Assembly (NCBI GenBank): GCA_019925095.2
Contig: CM034398.1
Coordinates: forward strand, 1,560,001 to 1,624,000
DNA: 64,000 bases
DNA from: Dendrolimus kikuchii
Taxonomy: Eukaryota; Arthropoda; Insecta; Lepidoptera; Lasiocampidae
Direction: 5' to 3'
Shown here in pieces: positions 56,400-64,000 of this stretch. Under the pieces are notes generated by a model. It saw nothing but the letters and a program-made list of their open reading frames with translations. It was not told the DNA's origin and made no database searches. Position numbers and translations under genes: made by a program. Position 1 is the stretch's first letter, and the number at the start of each line of letters is the position of its first letter.

Positions 56400-56777
56400 A
56401 CATACATACATACATAACTTCACGCCAGTTCCCTTGCGGGGTAGGCACGAACAACAGAGTGCCATTTAGGCTTATTCTTACACACCTCACTTGCCTCTTT
56501 GACATTCATAACTCTTGTCATGCAAGCTCGTCTGTTCTTAAGGCTCCTGACATCACCTTCTGCTAGTACACGATCAATTTGATCATGGAAGGTGTGTCGT
56601 GGCCTTCCACGACTTCTGCATCCATCCAATTTTGCATTGTATATCTGTTTAGTCATTCTTTTACCATGCATTCTTTCCACATGCCCGAACCACCGGAGCA
56701 TTCCTTTCCTCCCTTCACCCCGACACTCTCTTTTAGACCAACTCTCTTTCTTACTTCGGTATTACGAACGCGGTTCG
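56400..56777 (-). mobile_element. RL1 LINE copy 17
   Basis: An 11-bp duplication CATTAATAAAT lies at 56389-56399 and 56778-56788. Minus-strand frame from the RNTEVRKRV region to ARELA-stop, with a one-codon loss near RKGML (CCTCCCTTCACC). Confidence 0.93.
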
Positions 56778-56928
56778 CATTAATAAATGTGGTGGTTTAA
56801 AGCGCGGCATTTTATTTGACTTTTATTTCCGACGTTTCCGCCACTTTTCAGTAGCCGTGATCACGGAAGACAAAGACGTCAGTATCAATGAGTAATCTTA
56901 AAATTATTATTTAGCCTGCCCCCAACTT

Positions 56929-57100
56929 ACATACATACATAACTTCACGCCAGTTCCCTTGCGGGGTAGGCACGAACAACAGAGCGCCATTCAGGCTTAT
57001 TCTTACACACCTCACTTGCTTCTTTGACATTCATAACTCTTGTCATGCACGCTCGTCTGTTCTTAAAGCTCCTGACATCACCTTATGCTAGTACACAATA
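56929..57100 (-). mobile_element. RL1 LINE copy 18
   Basis: A 10-bp duplication CCCCCAACTT lies at 56919-56928 and 57101-57110. Begins at the VLA(E)GDVRSLKNRRA region. Confidence 0.92.
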
Positions 57101-57110
57101 CCCCCAACTT

Positions 57111-57575
57111 GTTAATTTTAATTCTTGTTCATGGTTATTATTTAGCGTATGCGGCGCCAAACATCTCTTCAGCAACATGCCTAGCTCTAATAATCTTATA
57201 TATCATATTAAAAGAGGTGAAGGGTAAAGTCCTCGGATCTGGCTGTTGTTACATTTTGTTCACTCTTAATTTTGTGTAACAAATAATTTAAGCAATACAC
57301 TCGTACAGATTATATCAATAATTACCATTATAGCTTGAGCATCGAAACTATTAGGAACGTTTCACAATCAAACAATGAGGCCATTGTCCGCTAGTTCGCC
57401 TTCAAGGTAACAATCCTCATCTCGGCTAGTGATGTTACTATAAACAACGTTCTTCAGATGTCTGGTTACGAGTATTTCTATTTTTTATCTCATGGTTTTG
57501 AAGACATTGGTTCTTGTCGGTAACTTTGTGTCCTGGAACAGCGCAGACTTCTATTGTAGCTAATAAATAGAAGTC
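57111..57575. other. Unassigned DNA
   Basis: No shared repeat or exon seen. Confidence 0.35.
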
Positions 57576-57586
57576 ATTAAGTTTAT

Positions 57587-57948
57587 TAAGTAAGAAAGAG
57601 AGTTGGTCTGAAAGAGAGTGTCGGGGTGAAGGTAAGGAAAGGAATGCTCCGGTGGTTCGGGCATGTGGAAAGAATGCATAATGAAAGAATGACTAAACAG
57701 ATATACAATGCAAAAGTGGATGGATGCAGAAGTCGTGGAAGGCCACGACACACCTTCCATGATCAAATTGATCGTGTACTAGCGGGAGGTGATGTCAGGA
57801 GCCTTAAGAACAGACGAGCTTGCATGACAAGAGTTATGAATGTCAAAGAGGCAAGTGAGGTGTGTAAGAATAAGCCTAAATGGCCTCTGTTGTTCGTGCC
57901 TACCCCGTAAGGGAACTGGCGTGAAGTTATGTATGTATGTATGTATGT
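57587..57948 (+). mobile_element. RL1 LINE copy 19, frameshifted
   Basis: An 11-bp duplication ATTAAGTTTAT lies at 57576-57586 and 57949-57959. One base missing in AAATGGCCTCTGTTG shifts the frame just before the normal end; the stop becomes TAA within CCCCGTAAGGG. Confidence 0.93.
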
Positions 57949-58044
57949 ATTAAGTTTATCGCATGCTATACTAAAACCATTATTTATAAAACCCTTAACT
58001 TTACTCTTAAATATTACTGCTTGTCTAAAACTTTCACTAATACA

Positions 58045-58327
58045 GGCAGAAGGCCCACTTGATGGAAAGCGGTTACCATCGCCTATGGACATTTGCAACA
58101 CCAAACTTGCTACAAATGCGCTGCTGCTCTCTTAAGGGAAACTGGAACCTGGTCAGTAATGCCGCGGAACACAACTCAAGGTTGTTATGGCGACATACTT
58201 TAGACCAGGGGTGGTAGCCATCCAGTCGGGCAAATGCCCTACTACCTGGCTGTGGGTTGTTAAGTCGCCTCTTACGACAGGCCGCCCGGCCGCAGGAAAT
58301 TGTATTCTTTCTCCGTTCCTGCACGGA
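58045..58327 (-). mobile_element. SZ copy
   Basis: Body complete; the T-run end is lost (ACAGGCAGAAGGCCCAC). Confidence 0.86.
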
Positions 58328-59424
58328 TGAAACATTATAAAACACAACACGGATTACAGTTCTTCCAGAATCCGGATCCTTCTTTATCTACCTACGTATC
58401 ATTCGTTTTATGAAACTTTTAAGTCGAAAAATATTGGCTTAATATTTGTAGAAGATTTCCAGCATATTTACTATCAACGAAACAAATGATTTATTTGATT
58501 GGAAAGCGACTATGCAATGACATAAAATAGAATTCATATATTCCAAAACAAATGAGGTTGACATCACAGCATAAGCCTGTGCTGGAATTTCCTCCAGCAC
58601 AACGCTGATTTTTAGTCAGTATCACTATAGTTTTTGCTAAACCTTCGATCACTATGCTAGTGAGACATGATTCGAAAAATGTTGTATGTAAAACAGTTTT
58701 TTAAGTATGGTATTTAGTACTTATGGTGTTAATGGCTATAATACCTATATAATTGTAGCGTCACAGATATACATATACTCTTTCTTGCCCAGTATTGAGC
58801 TATTTGCGAGTAAATACTAACACATTCATTGTGTTAAATATATTTACACGATTTGTGCGATGAAATGCCAATTGCTAAACTTTTATAATAATAAAATGAT
58901 ATTACTCTGTTTTGACTGGTTCTAGATATTCATATTATAAAAACAACATTTAATAGTTTTGAAATACCTATTGAAGGTGGGTCGAATTTTTTGTAGAATT
59001 TTCAATTAATTACAAGTAAAAAATATACATAAATAACTACTATAAATAAACTAAGTCTAACTAACATCTATTAACAAAAACTAAAATATCCTATAAATAA
59101 ACCTAACTTAAAAATATATATACAATAGTAAAAAAACTAAAATTAAAATAAAACCTATATTAAAGCCCGTCCAGCCCCACCAGACCACTGTCGCCGGGCA
59201 TTGTACCTAGAAGGCTGGCAGCATTAACTCGCTGGATACAGAGGCTAATCCTTTGAGCGAGGTAAGCTCCAGTCTTCCGGTCTCCTGTTTTTTCGACTAG
59301 GGGTTTTGGTTCTTAGAATAACTATTCCGCAATGCCTTGATCATTGAAGAAATTGTTGTATTAAAAGTAAGTCAGGGCGTCTCCTACTATTCAGCAAATA
59401 TAAACCAAAAATAGCTTTACGGCT
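58328..59424. other. Unassigned AT-rich DNA
   Basis: 58550-58620 contains ATGAGGTTGACATCACAGCA, resembling part of the LINE UTR at 14700. 59155-59300 is a GC-rich block ending in ...GTCTCCTGTTTTTTCGAC. Neither is identified. Confidence 0.35.
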
Positions 59425-60195
59425 AAAGGTGCTCCCTAACCGCGAGCATTCGCCTGTAACGTAATATTTATGATTCGATTTCGAGCATTACGTTACAATA
59501 CTGTCTCCCTAACTAACCAGCATTCACCTGTAACGAAATATTTTAAATTCGATTTTGAACATTTAGATGATTCCACAATGTCAGACGAAGCGGTCGTTGT
59601 GTTACAAGTTATATCAAAATATTACAGTTTTTATCATCACAAGTTGCGCACTGTAATGCTTGGGACCCTCACCGATGTAATGCTCGAATCTGTAATAATT
59701 ACAGGTTGCGCACTGTAATGCTTAGTTCCGCTCCCTCACCGACGTAATGCTCGAATCTTTATCATCACAGGTTGCGCACTGTAATACTTGGGTCCCCTCA
59801 CCGATGTAATGCTCGAATCTGTAATAACTACAGGTTGCGCACTGTAATGCTTAGTTCCGCTCCCTCACTGATGTAATGCTCGAATCTCTAACATTACAGG
59901 TTGCGCACTGTAATGCTTGGGTCCCCTCACCGGTGTAATGCTCAAATCTGTAATAATTACAGGTTGCGCACTGTAATGCTTAGTTCCGCTCCCTCACTGA
60001 TGTAACGCTCAAATTTTTATCATTACGTGTTGCGCACTGTAATGCTTGGTTGTCCTCCCTCACCGATGAAATAATCGAATCTGTAACATTACAGGTTGCG
60101 CACTGTAATGCTCGGTTCTCCTCCTTCACTGATGTATTGCTAGGATCGGGAATGTTCAATTACAGGGAATGCTCGAGGTTAGGGAGCACCTTTAG
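59425..60195. mobile_element. Inverted-repeat element filled with tandem hairpin units
   Basis: Terminal inverted repeats of about 35 bp: CTAAAGGTGCTCCCTAACC at 59425 and its complement ending at 60195, continuing CGAGCATTC. Between them about eight ~65-bp units carry GTTGCGCACTGTAATGCT. No open frame of note and no clear target duplication. Superfamily unassigned. Confidence 0.85.
59630..60145. repeat. ~65-bp tandem array of hairpin-forming units
   Basis: Each unit has CATTACAG-GTTGCGCA-CTGTAATG, an 8-bp stem with an 8-nt loop, joined by pyrimidine-rich GTTCCGCTCCCTCACCGATG and TAATGCTCGAATCT. Stems are perfect at about 59893 and 60086 and nearly so elsewhere. Confidence 0.88.
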
Positions 60196-60242
60196 ACATA
60201 CGGGCGCCAGTGTTTCTTTTTTACGTGTTTAATGCATCATAT

Positions 60243-60753
60243 TGTTACATACCGTCGAAGATAAACGCACAGCTGTCTGTCGTAAAGCGCAGTTTATTGC
60301 CTTCCCGGATTTAGGAATTCTTTTGTTTACTTTATGTTTAGAATTTGTCATTACGAGAAACATGCTATTGTTTTTCTACTTGTTTTATGGCCGTCATTAC
60401 TATCGAACTAATCCTTATTGTTATTGTTTTAAACTTTGTTGGCCGTGCGCAGGTGTGCAAATAACATTTTCTTGGAAGAACCCAGCCCACGAGCTTCCAT
60501 TGTGTATTGTACAGTTTACTATAAAACAGTGCCCGAACGGCGGTGTGGGGCAGTCAAGCGACGATTACGATACGAGCAAGACGTACATTCGACTAGCGAT
60601 ATAGTGACGGACTTTGCGCGTGTTATTGAATCATGCAGTTTGTACTAGTAGTGTATAGTTATATTTGTACCTATGTTATACGTGTTTGTATAGTTTTAAT
60701 AAATTCTATAGTAATTTCAACGGCATTTTAATTCGAGTCCCAGACTCGTAACA
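60243..60753 (+). mobile_element. LTR-2 solo LTR, 511 bp
   Basis: TGTTACATACC...GACTCGTAACA, with TGTTAC/GTAACA ends and 4-bp flanks ATAT and GTAT. Contains GGACTTTGCGCGTGTTATTG and GTATAGTTTTAATAAATTC, a polyadenylation-like stretch. Confidence 0.75.
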
Positions 60754-60859
60754 GTATGGAGTCCTTGTAGTTTATAGTGTTTTATTTTCTTTTTGCTGTA
60801 TATATATGTTAGGGATTTATTTATAATATAGTTTATTTATAGTTTCATATTTGCCAATT

Positions 60860-61170
60860 TTTTTTTATTGCAGGATTTCAGCAGACAGGCAGATGGCCCA
60901 CTTGATGGAAAGCGGTTACCATCACCTATGGACGTTTGCAACACCAAAGGTGCTACAAATGCGCTGCTGCTCTCTTAAGGGAGACTGGAACCTGGTCACT
61001 AATGCCGGAACACAACTCAAGGTTGTTATGGTGACATACTTTAGATCAGGGGTGGTAGCCATTCAGTCGGGAAAATGCCCTACCACCTGGCTGTGGGTTG
61101 TTTTGTCGCCTCCTACGACAGGCCGCCCGGCCGCAGGAAATTGTATTCTTTCTCCGTTCCTGCACAGATA
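60860..61170 (-). mobile_element. SZ copy, full-length
   Basis: T-run TTTTTTTTATTGCAGG to CCTGCACAGATAAAA. Confidence 0.88.
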
Positions 61171-61224
61171 AAAACAACTAACAGAATTACATTTTTGTTT
61201 TGGCCATACTCGTACTTATATCTA

Positions 61225-61994
61225 TCTATACTAATATTATAAAGAGGAAAAGTTTGTGTTTTTGTATGTTTGTAACGAATAAACTCAAAATGTACCTTGG
61301 TTCCGTTCTATTAGGTTAAATAGACGTCTTTTGGTTATAGCACATAGATTAAGATCCGGACACATTCCGCTTAATAAGTTTAAATACCTTATGCGTAGAA
61401 GTATGTCCCCAAATTGTGAAGTTTGCGACCTTGTCGAGGATGTGCCGCACTTATTAACAGAATGTGTCAGGACTATACAAATGAGGAATAAAGTAATGAA
61501 GAGCGCAAGTTTTTGTAGGTTTGATATAGGAATATTTAATAGTATTCTGTCAGACATCAAATCGAGTGCATCCAAACAAATGTTAGTAGATTTAAGTGAA
61601 ATAATTTGATTTTTTAATCATAAGTTACAATGGGACTGACATATTTTTTGTAAATAAAAGTCCCTTCAAAATAAAGAGAAAAAAAAAAAAAACTCAAAAA
61701 CTACTGGACCGATTTCAAAAATTCTTTCACCATTCGAATGCTACATTATCCCTGATTAATATAGTGTATATAAAAATTAGAGATCCCTACTAAAACTTCA
61801 ATAATATAACCCATCAATCTAAACAAAATACTTGGCGCTGGAATCGGGTTGTACAATTTTAATGAAATTTTATTGATGTTTGAGTGGGTCCCGGGTTGGT
61901 TTATATTCACAATTAGACCCGGTAGGTGGCGCTGGAATCGGATTCTAGATTTTTATTTTTTTCACAGCAGGACAATGTCTGCCGAGACCGCTAG
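61225..61994 (+). mobile_element. HelA-type Helitron interrupted by a LINE
   Basis: A|TCTATACTAATATTATAAAG...GACCGCTAG|T. After the LINE it resumes with ACTACTGGACCGATTTC and a GGTAGGTGGCGCTGGAATC module. Confidence 0.85.
61291..61689 (+). mobile_element. LINE C-terminal fragment nested in the Helitron
   Basis: A 10-bp duplication AAACTCAAAA lies at 61281-61290 and 61690-61699. The frame reads LLVIAHRLRSGHIPLNKFKY, LMRRSMSPNCEVCDLVEDVP, HLLTECVR and ends at 61609. C-x2-C...H-x4-C is the zinc-like motif at the end of Jockey/CR1/R1-type proteins. A-run tail. The frame is undamaged. Confidence 0.88.
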
Positions 61995-62595
61995 TCAGAA
62001 ATATAAGATGTCTCATAAATATTTATTGTAAATTTTATATATGGCGAGTTAGGAGATTTTCATGGTTAACCGGTGAATTCTCATTTAAAGTCATCAGAGC
62101 AGACATGTCATATGGCAGAAGGTCATCCGTCACGCTGGGCTGCCATCCCCCCAACTGGGTCAAAGACACCACACCTAACTATTGTTTTAGATTTTATATC
62201 ATCCCATCATCTTTTACGTCGATGACTGACGAATGTTACGATGATGAATTACCTACATTGTGTTTTTATTTATGTGAACTAAAATAAAGTTATCATCAAT
62301 CTAATTTGATTAAACAATATGTTTTAGAATTACATTTAATTTAGTTAGGCATAATTAAAAGTGTGATTTTAATATGAGTTTTTATTTTAACCTGGCGTTT
62401 TGGCCATTTTTACGAAGTCGTAATCTGTATATATAATATTAATATTAATTGATAGATATGTATATATAATAAAACACTGTGCATACTTGATTACTGTACT
62501 ATGTATTTAGTTTCTCTTTCTTATTATTATTATGTATAATGCTTTTATGTATTTTTAAATTTGATTTTTTGCTAGGACTAAACAATGATGTTTAC
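61995..62595. other. Unassigned AT-rich DNA
   Basis: 62105-62290 has a short open frame without recognised motif. Nothing else seen. Confidence 0.35.
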
Positions 62596-63001
62596 AAGCG
62601 GAGTGACGCCCGCGGACCGCGTTCGTCATACCGAAGTAAGAAAGAGAGTTGGTCTGAAAGAGAGTGTCGGGGTGAAGGTAAGGAAAGGAATGCTCCGGTG
62701 GTTCGGGCATGTGGAAAGAATGCATGACGAAAGAATGACTAAACAGATATACAATGCAAAAGTGGATGGATGCAGAAGTCGTGGAAGGCCACGGCACACC
62801 TTCCATGATCAAATTTATCGTGTACTAGCAGAAGCTGATGTCAGGAGCCTTAAGAACAGACGAGCTTGCATGACAAGAGTTATGAATGTCAAAGAAGCAA
62901 GTGAGGTGTGTAAGATTGGGCCTAAATGGCGCTCTGTTGTTCGTGCCTACCCCGCAAGGGAACTGGCGTGAAGTTATGTATGTATGTATGTATGTATGTA
63001 C
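62596..63001 (+). mobile_element. RL1 LINE copy 20
   Basis: Open frame SGVTPADRVRHTEVRKRVGL through RWFGHVERMHDERM to ARELA-stop, then about six TATG units. No clear target duplication. Confidence 0.9.
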
Positions 63002-63056
63002 TTTATAATTAATTGTTTGTGTCGCATTTGGCAAATAAACGCTTTCTTTCTTTCTT

Positions 63057-63239
63057 TCTATATATATAATTCTTCTGTACGTGTGTTGACAGTGAACTCC
63101 TCCTAAACGGCTGGACCGATTTGAATGGATTTTTTTGTGCGTGCTCAAGTGGATTCGAGGATGACTTAGATTCACAATTGGACCCGGTAGGTGGAGCTGC
63201 AATCGGGTTCTAAATTTTATTTCTTCAGGGCAGAACAGG
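63057..63239 (+). mobile_element. HelA Helitron, 3'-truncated
   Basis: Nearly identical to 105-290 but breaks off at GGGCAGAACAG, inside the hairpin, so CTAG is absent. It follows a (TTTC)n tract. Confidence 0.75.
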
Positions 63240-63506
63240 CATATATAACGTTTTTGGAAATTCAAATTGTACATCAAAACTTCATACTTTCGTTCTGCCA
63301 AAAACTCCCAATAATATTTTTCCGCTATTATAAAGATGCGGACTCATTTACCGCTACTTTTTTGTAAGCGACATTTGCATTAATTTTTTTTATTGCAAAA
63401 GGTATTTTAAACTTATTTTGTTATAAATCTTTCAATTTTCTATTCATTAGGGTCTAATCTAACCACAGATCATAGAAACACAGAATCTAACTAAAATTGC
63501 TTACTT

Positions 63507-63742
63507 ATCCGTGCAGGAACGTAGAAAGAATACAATTTCCTGCGTCCGGGCGGCCTGTCGTAAGAGGCGACTTAACAACCCACAGCCAGGTGGTAGGGCA
63601 TTTGCCCGACTGGATGGCTACCACCCCTGGTCTAAAGTTTGTCGCCATAACAACCTTGAGTTGCGTTCTGGCATTAATGACTAGGTTCCAGTTTCCCTTA
63701 CGAGAGCAGCAGCGCATTTGTAGCACCTTTGGTGTTGCAAAC
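63507..63742 (+). mobile_element. SZ copy, 3'-truncated
   Basis: Starts at TATCCGTGCAGGAACG and ends GGTGTTGCAAACAC, missing the CTGCCTGTCTGC part. Confidence 0.85.
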
Positions 63743-63783
63743 ACAATATAACAGTTTTAAAACAATATAACAGTTTACCTTTT

Positions 63784-63909
<126 letters not shown>

Positions 63910-64000
63910 GGATACTAAATAAATTATTTACAAATCTTCAAACTCGTATATTAACTAAACACAATAAAGTAAAGAAATATTACAATGCTCATCTGACAAT

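Noticed and set aside
59630..60145. CRISPR-like array
   Set aside because: The units are true tandem repeats with similar linkers, not direct repeats with unique spacers, in a eukaryotic genome.
62105..62287. Short frame MSYGRRSSVTLGCHPPNW as a small gene
   Set aside because: No family resemblance, no splice or promoter context; chance open frame is sufficient.

Overview
The window is nuclear DNA from an insect, almost certainly a moth or butterfly. It holds part of one recognisable host gene, spread over about 25 kb, inside AT-rich DNA built largely from layered transposable elements. The case for Lepidoptera rests on the repeats: short Helitrons ending in a hairpin plus CTAG, SINE-like copies with a 3' tail recalled from lepidopteran Zenon/CR1 LINEs, and several other repeats familiar from moth genomes. 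I see no bacterial genes, no CRISPR array and no complete retrovirus.

The host gene is fascin (Drosophila singed, sn), an actin-bundling protein, on the minus strand. Five coding exons were placed by splice sites and reading phase: 49189-49408, 42907-43015, 29302-29449, 28025-28210 and 24183-24411. All four junctions keep the frame, giving 297 codons plus one base. That covers beta-trefoil domains 1 and 2 and the start of domain 3. The last ~215 residues of a typical ~512-residue fascin were not found in positions 1-24182, so intron 5 probably runs off the left edge. An acceptor 9 bases before the ATG means the 5' UTR and promoter lie upstream, to the right. Coding sequence is 892 bases, about 1.4% of the window.

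Layout: 1-24182 is intron 5. 24183-29449 holds three exons close together. 29450-42906 is intron 2, with a dead mariner, a large (CA)/(CACG) microsatellite, Helitrons, a solo LTR and a minisatellite. 43016-49188 is intron 1. 49418-64000 lies upstream of the coding start and shows no gene of its own.

Family names used here. RL1: an RTE-like LINE with a (TATG)n tail, 20 copies. SZ: a ~320-bp SINE-like family, about 26 copies. tS: a tRNA-derived SINE. HelA-HelE: Helitron families. LTR-1, LTR-2, LTR-3: mostly solo LTRs with 4-bp ATAT-like target duplications. PSQ: a foldback element with CCGACTTC ends. LJ, LK, LM: LINE 3' ends. Also present are Tigger/pogo-like and other inverted-repeat elements and three dispersed repeats (K, L, N). 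Many insertions are nested with clean target duplications, so relative ages can be read directly. The most unusual structures are an inverted-repeat element filled with about eight tandem hairpin units (59425-60195) and a perfect 32-bp inverted repeat in fascin intron 3 (28822-28915).
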